NCBI RefSeq assembly: GCF_001904725.1
Contig: NZ_MRCE01000013.1
Span: forward strand, 124,001-188,000
Length of the DNA stretch: 64,000 nucleotides
From: Phormidium ambiguum IAM M-71
Lineage (GTDB): Bacteria > Cyanobacteriota > Cyanobacteriia > Cyanobacteriales > Aerosakkonemataceae
Direction: 5' to 3'
Below, one piece after another: positions 8,995-17,855 of the stretch. The notes under the pieces are model-generated. The model worked only from the letters and a program-made list of their open reading frames with translations, ran no database searches and had not been told where the DNA came from. Position numbers and translations under genes: made by a program. Every line of letters begins with the position of its first letter. Within the stretch, counting starts at the first letter, position 1.

Positions 8995-9357
8995 AAAAAA
9001 TGTCAGCTAAAACCCCAGACATTATACGCAACTGGTGAATTTATTGCCGGAGAATTTCATCAAATACAAAAATTAATAGATTAGCTTCTTTTGAATTGTA
9101 TTAAGTAAAAGATAAGACTCGGCGGTTGAAACTGCATCTACACAAACTAAGTCCGCCTGCGCGGACTAAAAAATAACGGGGGTATTAAAGCTGGATTTGG
9201 TATTAGTTAGACAATTATCCTTAATCCAAAATAATGTAGAGACATTATATATAATGTCTCTACATTAACCAAGGATGAAAATAACTCTTACCCAGTCCCC
9301 AGTCTCGTAAGACAGGCATCTTGCCTGTCATCCCCAGTTCCCATCTACTAAAAAATT
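8995..9357. repeat. Intergenic region carrying three palindromic repeat elements
   Basis: No gene is visible in these 363 bases. Three separate inverted repeats are present: AGTCCGC/GCGGACT at 9150-9167 with a 4-base loop, a perfect 34-bp palindrome at 9233-9266 centred on CATTATATATAATG, and GACAGGCA/TGCCTGTC at 9311-9329. All three look like dispersed palindromic repeats of cyanobacteria. The last one lies just past the mnmG stop and could help terminate it. Confidence 0.8.
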
Positions 9358-11262
9358 CTATTCAACAACCGCAGCACTTAACTGACGGGAACGAAGTTCC
9401 AAATACACCAATAAAGCATTCACATCTGCTGGATTAACTCCACCGATTCTCGCTGCTTGTCCAATAGTTAATGGTTTGACTTTGGTTAGTTTTTCGCGGG
9501 ATTCTTTGGAAAGGGTTTCAATCGCAGAGTAATCTAAATCTGGGGGAAGTTTGCGATGTTCGTGTTTGGCGATTTGGTCGATTTGATGTTGCTGACGTTG
9601 CAAGTAACCTGAATATTTCAGGTCAATTTCTACACCTTCCCTTTCTGCTTGGGTTAAGTCAGGGTTTGCCAATCCGTATTTGTTTAAATCAAGATAATGA
9701 AAACCTGGACGACGCAATAAATCGCTTAAGGTAATGGAACCTTTGATTGCTTGTTGAGTGTCAGATACGATCGCTTTTCCTATGTCATCATGTTCTTTAA
9801 TCCGATGACTGTGCAACCGTTCTTTTTCCGCTGCTATATTCGCTTGTTTCCGGTTAAACAATTCCCAACGACGGTCATCAATTAACCCAATTTCCCGTCC
9901 TAATGGTGTGAGTCTTTGGTCAGCGTTGTCCGATCGCAATATTAACCGATATTCCGATCGACTTGTCAACATTCGATAAGGTTCGCGCAAATCTTTGGTA
10001 CACAAATCATCTACCAAAGTCCCGATGTAACTTTGTTCGCGGGGGAAAACAATCATCTCTTGATTTCTGGCAAATCTCGCCGCATTTACACCCGCAACAA
10101 AACCCTGCGCTGCTGCTTCTTCATAACCCGTTGTTCCGTTAATTTGTCCCGCACAAAACAACCCGGCAATTTTCTTCGTCATCAAAGTTGGGTAACACTG
10201 AGTTGCGGGTAAATAATCATATTCCACCGCATAAGCAGGACGCAACATTTCGCAGTTTTCCAAACCGGGAAGAGTCCGCAACATTAATAATTGTAGATCT
10301 TCTGGCAACCCAGTAGAAAATCCTTGAATATACAATTCAGGAATATCTCGTCCTTCCGGTTCGATAAAAATCTGATGACTTTCCTTATCAGCAAATCGAA
10401 CAATCTTATCTTCAATACTAGGGCAATATCTTGGCCCTTTGGCATCAACCCAACCGCCATAAACCGGAGACAAATGCAAATTTTCCCGAATTAAACGATG
10501 AGTTTCTGCGGTTGTCCTTGTCATATAACAAGGTACTTGTTCTCTTTCTATCCAAACTTCCGGGTCAAAACTAAACCACCGAACTTCTTCATCTCCCGGC
10601 TGTGGTTCCATCTTACTATAATCAACCGATCGCTTATCAACTCTTGCCGGAGTTCCTGTCTTTAACCTTCCCGTTTCAAAACCTAGTTTATTTAAAGTTT
10701 CTGTCAATCCAACTGCGGCAAATTCTCCCGCACGTCCGGCAGACATAGACTTATTTCCCACCCAAATTTTCCCACCCAAAAAAGTACCAGTGGTGAGAAT
10801 TACTGCTTTACATCCAAACGCTACACCGAAGTAAGTTTCAACGCCAATTATTTCTTCGTTTTTCCCTAAAACTAAGTCTGTCACCATGCCTTCGCGGACT
10901 GTCAAATTGGGTTGATTTTCCACAATTCGCTTCATTACCGCTGCATATTCTCGCTTATCTGTTTGTGCACGTAAAGCCCAAACTGCGGGGCCTCTAGAAG
11001 AGTTTAGCACTCGTTTTTGGAGGTAAGTGCGATCGGTCATTTTGCCGATTTCGCCCCCAAGTGCATCGATTTCATGTGTTAATTGCGACTTCGCTGGCCC
11101 ACCCACTGCGGGGTTACAAGGTTGCCAAGCAATTTTATCAAGATTAAGGGTTAAAAGTAAGGTACTACAACCGAGTCGTGCGGTAGCAAGTGCAGCTTCA
11201 CAACCGGAGTGTCCTGCACCAACAACAACAATATCAAATTCTTTTTGGAATTGTACGGGCAT
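9358..11262 (-). CDS. mnmG: tRNA uridine-5-carboxymethylaminomethyl modification enzyme MnmG (GidA)
   Basis: With MnmE, this FAD enzyme installs the carboxymethylaminomethyl group on the wobble uridine of several tRNAs. The 634-residue length is standard. The N-terminal dinucleotide-binding motif [19 protein letters not shown] is present (residues 12-30), and [13 protein letters not shown], the [11 protein letters not shown] region and the [16 protein letters not shown] motif near residue 373 are all family hallmarks. The C-terminal helical domain with [16 protein letters not shown], which contacts MnmE and tRNA, is complete. It is transcribed alone on the minus strand. Confidence 0.97.
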   Translation of the reverse strand: MPVQFQKEFDIVVVGAGHSGCEAALATARLGCSTLLLTLNLDKIAWQPCNPAVGGPAKSQLTHEIDALGGEIGKMTDRTYLQKRVLNSSRGPAVWALRAQTDKREYAAVMKRIVENQPNLTVREGMVTDLVLGKNEEIIGVETYFGVAFGCKAVILTTGTFLGGKIWVGNKSMSAGRAGEFAAVGLTETLNKLGFETGRLKTGTPARVDKRSVDYSKMEPQPGDEEVRWFSFDPEVWIEREQVPCYMTRTTAETHRLIRENLHLSPVYGGWVDAKGPRYCPSIEDKIVRFADKESHQIFIEPEGRDIPELYIQGFSTGLPEDLQLLMLRTLPGLENCEMLRPAYAVEYDYLPATQCYPTLMTKKIAGLFCAGQINGTTGYEEAAAQGFVAGVNAARFARNQEMIVFPREQSYIGTLVDDLCTKDLREPYRMLTSRSEYRLILRSDNADQRLTPLGREIGLIDDRRWELFNRKQANIAAEKERLHSHRIKEHDDIGKAIVSDTQQAIKGSITLSDLLRRPGFHYLDLNKYGLANPDLTQAEREGVEIDLKYSGYLQRQQHQIDQIAKHEHRKLPPDLDYSAIETLSKESREKLTKVKPLTIGQAARIGGVNPADVNALLVYLELRSRQLSAAVVE

Positions 11263-11388
11263 AAGAAGAAAGTGCGATCGGAGTCAAGGTTTGAGTAGCA
11301 AGGACTCATATTCGACTTTAGCATTTACATCCACTCTTTGCACTTTAAATCCTGCTATGATTAATTTTACCGTTTCTGGAAACAAGAA

Positions 11389-12513
11389 ATGAAAATTAAG
11401 GAACTAACTTATTACGATCATGAATTAGAGTGGCGCTTTAATCCTATCCATTTCTCAGATTTAACTCTGTTAGTTGGTGTCTCAGGAGTAGGTAAAACTC
11501 AAATTCTTAGGTCAATAATTGCTCTACGAAAAATTGCCAAAGGTGGCTCCTTAAATGGAGTAGAATGGGATGTTTCTTTCTTGAATACAAACAACTTGTC
11601 CTGCCGATGGAAAGGCAAATTTGAAACACAAAAAGAAACACAATTCATTATTGAGGATGAGCAAACAGAAAAATCTAAATTTAGAATTATTGAGGAATAC
11701 TTATGGACAGATGAAACGCTTATTGTAGAAAGAAATTTTAATGAAACAAAATTTAAGAATAACCCTGTACCAAAACTATCTCCATCTCAAAGTGTTGTAC
11801 AAATTTTTAGCGAAGAAGAAGATATAGCTCCTATTCAGGATGCTTTTAATCACATAGTTTACACCGATCACGATCAAAGAATCACTAACAGTATATTTTT
11901 AAATTATTCTGCTTTTAGAAGAAAATATGATTGTTTAGAAAAAATCCAACAGAGTAATATTCCATTGCAAATTAAGTTGGCTTTAGTTTATCATTATGTT
12001 CCCGATACATTTCAAAAAATTAAAAATAATTTCATAGAAATATTTCCTCAAGTGCAAGATATTCAAATAAAACCTATTGAAGGGGAAGATTTACCTTCAT
12101 TTCTCGCAGATAATCCTATAGTTTACATAAAAGAAATAGGTGTTAATGATTGGATCGCTCAAAATCGAATATCTTCAGGAATGTTTAGAACGCTTATGCA
12201 CATTAGCGAACTTTACTTATGTGCTGATGGTAGTGTAATTCTAATCGATGAGTTTGAAAATAGTTTAGGAGTAAATTGTATTGATGTTTTGACTGAGTTA
12301 CTCTTAGAAAATCGTATTTTACAGTTTATCATAACCAGTCATCATCCCTATATCATAAATAAAATTAGTATGGAGCATTGGAAAATAGTTACTCGTCAAG
12401 GTGGTGTAGTGACGGCAAGAGATGCCAAGGATTTTAACTTAGGAAAATCCAGACATCAAGCTTTTATGCAATTAATTAATCTTGAAGAATATGCAGAAGG
12501 AATAAAAGTTTGA
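11389..12513 (+). CDS. AAA ATPase of a two-gene ATPase/TOPRIM module (candidate defence system)
   Basis: This 374-residue protein has an ABC/SMC-like ATPase core: Walker A GVSGVGKT (residues 30-37), a signature-like ISSG (261-264), Walker B VILIDEFE (283-290) and a switch histidine in TSHHP (316-320). That order is typical of the AAA_15/AAA_21 families that include OLD, AriA and RloA-like proteins. No TOPRIM or nuclease domain is fused; instead a TOPRIM-like gene overlaps its end by 4 bases. Both genes are AT-rich and contain no complete GCGATCGC octamer, unlike most neighbours, which fits acquisition by transfer. An anti-phage role is inferred from such pairs in known defence systems and is not shown by sequence. 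Confidence 0.82.
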   Translation: MKIKELTYYDHELEWRFNPIHFSDLTLLVGVSGVGKTQILRSIIALRKIAKGGSLNGVEWDVSFLNTNNLSCRWKGKFETQKETQFIIEDEQTEKSKFRIIEEYLWTDETLIVERNFNETKFKNNPVPKLSPSQSVVQIFSEEEDIAPIQDAFNHIVYTDHDQRITNSIFLNYSAFRRKYDCLEKIQQSNIPLQIKLALVYHYVPDTFQKIKNNFIEIFPQVQDIQIKPIEGEDLPSFLADNPIVYIKEIGVNDWIAQNRISSGMFRTLMHISELYLCADGSVILIDEFENSLGVNCIDVLTELLLENRILQFIITSHHPYIINKISMEHWKIVTRQGGVVTARDAKDFNLGKSRHQAFMQLINLEEYAEGIKV

Positions 12514-13154
12514 TGAATATTTACTTCCTTGTAGAGGGGAAAAGAACTGAAAGAAAAGTTTATCCAGCTTGGCTTGCTTACCTTTTACCAGAACTCCAAC
12601 AAGTCCAGAGTTACGATGAAGTAGATAGAAATAATTATTATTTGTTTAGTGGTGAAGGTTATCCGTCAATTATTTACGATCATATTCCTAATGCTATTGA
12701 AGATATTCGTTCAATAGGAAAGTATAATTACTTTGTTGTTTGTTTGGATGCTGAAGAGAGTAGTGTTAACGATATCAGAGAAGAAGTTGATAGTTTTTTG
12801 CAATCTGAAAAAATTGAGATGGGTAATACCCAGATAATTTTGATCATTCAAAATCGTTGTATAGAAACTTGGTTTCTAGGGAATAAAAAGATTTATACAA
12901 GAAATCCTCAAAATCCACCTCTTCTAAATTACACCCGTTATTATAATGTAGAAACAGACTGCCCAGAAAAAATGGGTAAGTATCAGAGTTTTAACACTCA
13001 TGCTCAGTTTCATGAGGCTTATTTAAAAGCATTATTTGAAGAAAAACGTATTAGCTATTCAAAGAAAAATCCTGGTGCTGTTTTGCAAGAGTATTATCTA
13101 CAGGAATTACGAAAAAGAACGGAAGCTCAATCAGAGCATTTACCTAGTTTCTAG
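12510..13154 (+). CDS. TOPRIM-like protein (DUF4276/RloB-like), partner of the AAA ATPase
   Basis: This 214-residue protein begins YFLVEGKRTERKVYPAWL, where VEG (Glu9) is the first acidic motif of TOPRIM folds. A second acidic cluster occurs in FVVCLDAEESS (Asp80, Glu82, Glu83), the place of the usual DxD motif. IIQNRCIETWFLGNKKIY (about 113-130) resembles the conserved E-W-F/L segment of DUF4276 and RloB proteins. It overlaps the ATPase gene by 4 bases (ATGA), so the two are translationally coupled. In PARIS, OLD-like and RloAB systems the equivalent protein is a nuclease effector released or activated by the ATPase; that function here is inference. AriB-type DUF4435 is an alternative family. 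Confidence 0.75.
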   Translation: MMNIYFLVEGKRTERKVYPAWLAYLLPELQQVQSYDEVDRNNYYLFSGEGYPSIIYDHIPNAIEDIRSIGKYNYFVVCLDAEESSVNDIREEVDSFLQSEKIEMGNTQIILIIQNRCIETWFLGNKKIYTRNPQNPPLLNYTRYYNVETDCPEKMGKYQSFNTHAQFHEAYLKALFEEKRISYSKKNPGAVLQEYYLQELRKRTEAQSEHLPSF

Positions 13155-13250
13155 TATTTTATAGAATTTTGTAAAATGATTAAGTCACAGTTGCAAAGTT
13201 AGCAATATAGATCGTCCCAGTTAAACTTAATTATATAACGAGGTGTAAGT

Positions 13251-13571
13251 ATGACAAAAGTAGATGCAACCCAAGATCGAAATCGATTAGCAGAGATTAT
13301 TTCTAATGTAGGCGATCGTGGCGACAGATTTGTAATCGAGCAAGAGGGTAAAGCAGTAGCAGCGATTATCAGCTATGACGATTTAAAGTGATTAGAAGCT
13401 TTAGAAGATGCCAGAGATGTGGAAATGATGCGGCGTGCTATGGGGGAAAATGAAGAATTTGTTACGCTGGAAGAAGTCATAGCCAATTACAATGAATTGC
13501 ATGGCACAGATTTTACCATAGCAAGCATTCTCAATGACAGTAATGATGATGAAGTTTATCAGAATTTGTAG
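13251..13571 (+). pseudogene. Phd/YefM-type antitoxin gene interrupted by an in-frame TGA
   Basis: From ATG 13251 the frame reads a Phd/YefM-like N-terminus (RLAEIISNVGDRGDRFVIEQ, then EGKAVAAIISYDDLK) to a TGA at 13389-13391. The same frame continues with LEALEDARDVEMMRRAM to a TAG at 13569. In intact relatives the join reads YxDLxxLEALED, so a single base change (for example CGA to TGA) explains the break. The upstream AGGTG is a good ribosome site. There is no toxin gene beside it: the next gene encodes a secreted protein. A 46-residue truncated DNA-binding peptide could still be made, or the TGA could be a sequencing error. Confidence 0.8.
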
Positions 13572-13580
13572 GTGTTAAAT

Positions 13581-14075
13581 ATGAAATATATGTTGGCTAT
13601 TTTATCGTTCGCTTTTGTAGTGCTAAATTCCAAAGTTGTTAAATCTGAGTTTAAACAACCTGGAGGAATTCCAGCAATGTTCCCTCCATTATTAACTAAA
13701 TCAATTACTGTGTCAGGAAGTTTATCTGCGTATCAATTTAATACTTCCAGAGAACCAACAGTTGCCATCTATCCAAAAAAAGTGGAATTGAATATGGTTT
13801 ACAATGGGATAGATGATGAAACTTGGCCTTATACAAGAATTTTAGCTACACTTTTAAACAATGTTTGTCAAATCAAAGATGCCAACTTTTCGACAAATTT
13901 AATTGAACAAACTTATAGTTCTCGATCGCTCACTCCTGCTGTAAATTTGGGTGGTAATGCGGGAACGACTGTTTCAAAGCGACAAAGTGCAACTCGTAAT
14001 GGTTGCTTAGTGAAAGTTGAAGTTGATGGAGCTCGTTGGCATACGATTAACACAACGATATCGCCAGCTAGATAG
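13581..14075 (+). CDS. Secreted hypothetical protein
   Basis: This 164-residue protein starts with a signal peptide (MKYMLAILSFAFVVLNSKVVKS). The mature part is polar, with two cysteines (NNVCQI and RNGCLV) that could form a disulfide outside the cytoplasm. The ATG at 13581 is preferred; an in-frame GTG at 13572 directly abuts the preceding stop and would spoil the signal peptide only slightly. I do not recognise the family. It follows the broken antitoxin gene by 9 bases and may be co-transcribed with it. Confidence 0.65.
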   Translation: MKYMLAILSFAFVVLNSKVVKSEFKQPGGIPAMFPPLLTKSITVSGSLSAYQFNTSREPTVAIYPKKVELNMVYNGIDDETWPYTRILATLLNNVCQIKDANFSTNLIEQTYSSRSLTPAVNLGGNAGTTVSKRQSATRNGCLVKVEVDGARWHTINTTISPAR

Positions 14076-14211
14076 TAAGAGCAACAGCATTATTTTCTTC
14101 AGGGTGAACTTAGTAAGTAACAAAAATTTGAAAAATGGAATTAGTTCACCATATAATCAAATCGCCTGATCGGGCAAAATCAACTTAAGTTAACTCATAC
14201 AAAGAATCTCA

Positions 14212-14547
14212 GTGAAATATTTTTTTCTTTCTGATGGTTGGACTTATGGGCGCGTGTGGTCGTCGGACGGACTATGGAACGACGCAGCTTGGCGACGCAA
14301 ACCTCACATTCAACGCTTAAACGTTTATTTTGTCCAAAAAACGGAAGTATTGTGGCTGTATCGAGTTGAAGATGCGATTTTAACAGTTGAAGTTAAACCG
14401 ACAGATCCAGATCAAATTGAACGGGCAGCTGGTGCGATCGGTCAAGTAGTACTCAAACGATTAATTAGTGCAGACCAAGTACTAGAAAGGCTAAGTGCTG
14501 CCGAAACAGTTTGTGAAGTAAAAAATATTCAATCGGTGGTATTGTAA
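14212..14547 (+). CDS. Conserved hypothetical protein upstream of psbB
   Basis: This 111-residue protein uses a GTG start at 14212 with no obvious ribosome site. It begins MKYFFLSDGWTYGRVWSSDG and contains RLNVYFVQKTEVLWLYRVEDAILTVEVKP, Trp- and Tyr-rich beta strands, followed by a helical C-terminus. I believe similar proteins occur widely in cyanobacteria but know no function. It is on the same strand as psbB, 275 bases upstream. Confidence 0.65.
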   Translation: MKYFFLSDGWTYGRVWSSDGLWNDAAWRRKPHIQRLNVYFVQKTEVLWLYRVEDAILTVEVKPTDPDQIERAAGAIGQVVLKRLISADQVLERLSAAETVCEVKNIQSVVL

Positions 14548-14822
14548 CTTAAACTTAAAACTGTAACTTGGGGAGTGAAGCTAATTGTGAGTTCAAGTGC
14601 TGTCAACAATACAGCGCCTAGATTTGCTTGCAATAGGTTCAATCAAAAGTTACACTTCTTTAAATACTCTCATTTTGTTAAACGAATTGTTAAACTGCCC
14701 AAGGTATCTTAATTAAAGGCAACTTTAGGAAGATTTCCTGGACAGCCGCAGCGAGCAAAACCTTAACAAACTGCACAAAAGTTCGTTGATCCGACATCAC
14801 TCATCGAGGAGGAGCGTAGTCA

Positions 14823-16358
14823 ATGGGACTACCCTGGTACCGAGTACATACAGTCGTCCTGAATGACCCAGGCAGATTAATATCTGTACACCTTATGCAC
14901 ACTGCCCTAGTGGCAGGTTGGGCTGGTTCGATGGCCCTGTACGAACTAGCTATTTACGACCCCAGCGATCCCGTTCTTAACCCTATGTGGCGGCAGGGTA
15001 TGTTCGTCATGCCCTTCATGGCACGCTTAGGAGTAACGGACTCTTGGGGCGGTTGGAGCATCATCCCCGACAAAGCAAACATTAATCCAGGTATCTGGAG
15101 CTTTGAAGGTGTTGCTGCTGCTCACATCATTTTGTCTGGTTTGCTGTTCCTAGCTGCCGTTTGGCACTGGGTTTACTGGGATTTGGAATTATTCAGAGAT
15201 CCCCGGACTGGCGAACCTGCGCTGGACTTGCCAAAAATGTTTGGCATTCACTTGTTCTTATCTGGTTTACTTTGCTTTGGTTTCGGTGCTTTCCACCTCA
15301 CAGGTCTATTTGGCCCTGGTATGTGGGTTTCCGATCCTTATGGCATAACTGGGCACGTTCAACCCGTAGCACCAGAATGGGGGCCAGCCGGATTTAACCC
15401 CTTCAACCCTGGTGGCGTTGTGGCACACCACATTGCGGCAGGTGTTGTGGGTATTATTGCTGGTTTGTTCCACTTAACAGTTAGACCACCGGAAAGACTC
15501 TACAAAGCTTTACGGATGGGTAACATTGAAACCGTGCTTTCTAGTAGTATTGCGGCGGTTTTCTTTGCTGCCTTTGTGGTTGCTGGTACGATGTGGTACG
15601 GCAATGCTACTACGCCAATCGAATTGTTCGGCCCCACTCGTTATCAGTGGGATCAGGGTTACTTTAAACAAGAAATCCAACGCCGCGTGCAAGCTAGCGT
15701 AGCTGGTGGAGCAACCCTGGCTGAAGCTTATGAACAAATTCCCGAAAAATTGGCTTTCTACGATTACGTAGGTAATAGCCCAGCTAAAGGCGGTTTGTTC
15801 CGCGTTGGCCCAATGAACAAGGGAGATGGTCTAGCTCAAGGATGGTTAGGTCATCCAGTATTCAAAGATGCAGAAGGTCGGGAACTGACTGTTCGCCGCT
15901 TGCCTAACTTCTTTGAAAACTTCCCTGTGGTTCTGACTGATAAGGATGGCATTGTTCGTGCTGATATTCCTTTCCGTCGTGCTGAATCTAGATATAGTTT
16001 CGAGCAAGTTGGTGTAACTGTTAGCTTCTACGGTGGTTCGTTGGATGGTCAGACTTTCAGCGATCCTACTGATGTGAAGCAATATGCTCGTAAAGCTCAA
16101 TTGGGTGAACCTTTTGAGTTCGATCGGGAAACTTTAAATTCTGATGGTGTGTTCCGTACCAGCACTCGCGGTTGGTTCACTTTTGGACACGCTGTATTTG
16201 CGCTGTTGTTCTTCTTCGGTCATATTTGGCACGGTTCTCGTACTCTCTACCGTGATGTGTTCGCGGGTGTCGATCCAGACTTGTCTGAAGAGCAAGTGGA
16301 ATGGGGCTTCTACCAAAAAGTGGGTGACAAAACTACCCGCCGGAAAGAAGCTATCTAA
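14823..16358 (+). CDS. psbB: Photosystem II CP47 chlorophyll a-binding core antenna protein
   Basis: This 511-residue protein is the CP47 inner antenna of photosystem II in the thylakoid membrane. The start [19 protein letters not shown] is diagnostic. Six membrane helices carry the His pairs that ligate chlorophyll (for example [28 protein letters not shown] and [20 protein letters not shown]). The large lumenal loop (about residues 260-440) lies between helices 5 and 6. A strong ribosome site, GAGGAGGAG, lies just before the ATG. The gene is followed by a stable hairpin and psbT. Confidence 0.99.
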   Translation: MGLPWYRVHTVVLNDPGRLISVHLMHTALVAGWAGSMALYELAIYDPSDPVLNPMWRQGMFVMPFMARLGVTDSWGGWSIIPDKANINPGIWSFEGVAAAHIILSGLLFLAAVWHWVYWDLELFRDPRTGEPALDLPKMFGIHLFLSGLLCFGFGAFHLTGLFGPGMWVSDPYGITGHVQPVAPEWGPAGFNPFNPGGVVAHHIAAGVVGIIAGLFHLTVRPPERLYKALRMGNIETVLSSSIAAVFFAAFVVAGTMWYGNATTPIELFGPTRYQWDQGYFKQEIQRRVQASVAGGATLAEAYEQIPEKLAFYDYVGNSPAKGGLFRVGPMNKGDGLAQGWLGHPVFKDAEGRELTVRRLPNFFENFPVVLTDKDGIVRADIPFRRAESRYSFEQVGVTVSFYGGSLDGQTFSDPTDVKQYARKAQLGEPFEFDRETLNSDGVFRTSTRGWFTFGHAVFALLFFFGHIWHGSRTLYRDVFAGVDPDLSEEQVEWGFYQKVGDKTTRRKEAI

Positions 16359-16384
16359 TTCTCTTGTGTAAGGACTTTAGCTAG

Positions 16385-16433
16385 GGTCTAACGACTAACT
16401 AATTTCATGTATATTTGTTAGATACGTTAGACC
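16385..16433 (+). terminator. Stable hairpin between psbB and psbT (possible attenuator or RNA-stability element)
   Basis: GGTCTAACG (16385-16393) pairs with CGTTAGACC (16425-16433), and inside it CTAAC (16395-16399) pairs with GTTAG (16417-16421). A short pyrimidine stretch follows but no strong T-run. Its position between psbB and psbT suggests a partial terminator, a 3'-end stabiliser for psbB mRNA, or a processing site. Confidence 0.6.
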
Positions 16434-16490
16434 TTTCTTTGTGACTCCTTGGTAGACTGTTAATTGGCAGGATAGTCAGGATTTTTTGAT

Positions 16491-16586
16491 ATGGAAAGCA
16501 TTGCTTACGTTCTCATCTTTGCTATTACTTTGGGTGTGCTGTTTTTTGCGATCGCTTTTCGGGAACCTCCCCGGATCGAGAAATAA
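16491..16586 (+). CDS. psbT: Photosystem II reaction centre protein T (PsbT)
   Basis: This 31-residue single-helix protein, [20 protein letters not shown] plus a short charged tail FREPPRIEK, is the PsbT subunit found at the photosystem II dimer interface. It is too short for ordinary gene finding but the sequence is unmistakable. It lies 132 bases after psbB, the standard cyanobacterial order. Confidence 0.97.
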   Translation: MESIAYVLIFAITLGVLFFAIAFREPPRIEK

Positions 16587-16956
16587 TCACTACCCCGTTC
16601 TGTAATGGTTACGGTTTAAAATTTGCAACAGCTGTTACCTAACTGGCGATCTAACCAAAACCAGAAAAATCGGTAACAGCTGAATTTGCTATTTTTACAA
16701 AAGCATGGGTTTTATGTCAAAATTTCGATTGAGGAGCGATCGGTAAGAAAATTTTAGTCAATTTAAAAATAGGGTGTAAGAATTTAGTGTAAGAAAACAG
16801 GAAAATAAAGAATACATGATTTAAATGTACGACAGGTGAGTAATTAAGCTGGCGGGGAAAGAGGAGAACTTAAAGATTTTTCCTGGGTTTCCCAATTTTT
16901 TTTAATACTCACTAGCTTACAACTTACCACTGTTTAGTATAAAAGGATTTTACAAA
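16587..16956. terminator. Intergenic region psbT-nrdR with a candidate terminator hairpin
   Basis: No gene is visible in these 370 bases. CAGCTGTTACC (16629-16639) and GGTAACAGCTG (16672-16682) form an 11-bp stem with a 32-base loop, followed by TATTTTTAC, a plausible terminator for psbBT. A weak TGGG/CCCA hairpin followed by eight T bases lies near 16884-16902. The nrdR promoter should lie here but no convincing box was seen; an NrdR box in front of its own gene was not recognised. Confidence 0.5.
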
Positions 16957-17520
16957 ATGCGCTGTCCTTTCTGTAATAACCCAGATAATCGTGTGCTGGA
17001 GTCACGTTCAGCAGAAGGCGGACAAAGTATTCGCCGTCGTCGAGAATGTCTTTTATGTAAGCGTCGCTTTACAACTTATGAACAGATTGAGTTTGTTCCG
17101 GTGACGGTGATTAAGCGAGATGGGAGACGAGAAGGTTTCGATCGATCGAAACTATTACGCGGGATCGTTCGCGCTTGCGAAAAAACTGGTATTCCCCAGA
17201 TTCGTTTAGAAGCGCTTACAGATGAAGTAGAATCCGAATTACAACAGCGAGAAGTGCGAGAAGTTACCAGCAATGAAATCGGGGAATTAGTTTTGCAAAA
17301 ACTCCGCCATTTAAGTGAAGTAGCTTATGTACGCTTTGCTTCTGTTTATCGTCAATTCCGTAGCATTGCTGATTTTATTAATACCTTAAATCAACTCCGC
17401 AATGATACTCCCCCAATACATAGGGAAGGAACATCGACAAACAACACTGCTATTGCAGAAAATTCTCGCTTAAAAATTGAGGAAAACCAAAAAACAGTTA
17501 CTTTCAGCGCTCATTCTTAG
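16957..17520 (+). CDS. nrdR: Transcriptional repressor NrdR
   Basis: NrdR represses ribonucleotide reductase genes in response to ATP/dATP. The N-terminal zinc ribbon is intact (MRCPFC then CLLCKRRF), followed by the ATP-cone domain ([22 protein letters not shown], through [10 protein letters not shown]). The 187-residue length exceeds the usual roughly 150 by a polar C-terminal tail of about 35 residues ([13 protein letters not shown] onward), common in cyanobacterial forms. It lies between psbBT and rps1, a gene order I recall from other cyanobacteria. Confidence 0.96.
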   Translation: MRCPFCNNPDNRVLESRSAEGGQSIRRRRECLLCKRRFTTYEQIEFVPVTVIKRDGRREGFDRSKLLRGIVRACEKTGIPQIRLEALTDEVESELQQREVREVTSNEIGELVLQKLRHLSEVAYVRFASVYRQFRSIADFINTLNQLRNDTPPIHREGTSTNNTAIAENSRLKIEENQKTVTFSAHS

Positions 17521-17855
17521 ATTTATTTCCCTCTGTTAACCTAACTCTGCTATTTTTACCAGCAGTAATTTTGTCATGCAAATTGCTTCTTTTGGGTTTT
17601 TCCCGACGGGAAGCAAGTCAGTTGAATGTCGATCGAGTCTCTGCGTACAGCAAAAAACCAAGAAAATAGTAAAAACTAGTTTCACTGGCTCTAGTTAAGT
17701 TAAAATAATATGTCTGGACTCTGAATCCCCTTAGCTAAAGCTGCTAAAATATGAGATTTGGAGTGATGAAGGTGTAAACGGCACTGTAAAAACGTGCGTA
17801 TACATCGACAGGAGGCGTAATTTTTACTAAAGATAATTACAAGGATTTGGTTCGC
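17521..17855. other. Intergenic leader of rps1
   Basis: No gene is visible in these 335 bases. A small TTCCCG-A-CGGGAA inverted repeat lies at 17600-17612, shortly after nrdR. AGGAGG at about 17811-17816 lies 40 bases before the chosen rps1 start and is not spaced to serve it. A regulatory mRNA leader is possible, since S1 genes are often autoregulated, but nothing decisive is seen. Confidence 0.4.

Noticed and set aside
11027-11392. Open frame of 121 codons on the plus strand
   Set aside because: It lies opposite mnmG, whose coding evidence is decisive, and its sequence has no family-like pattern.
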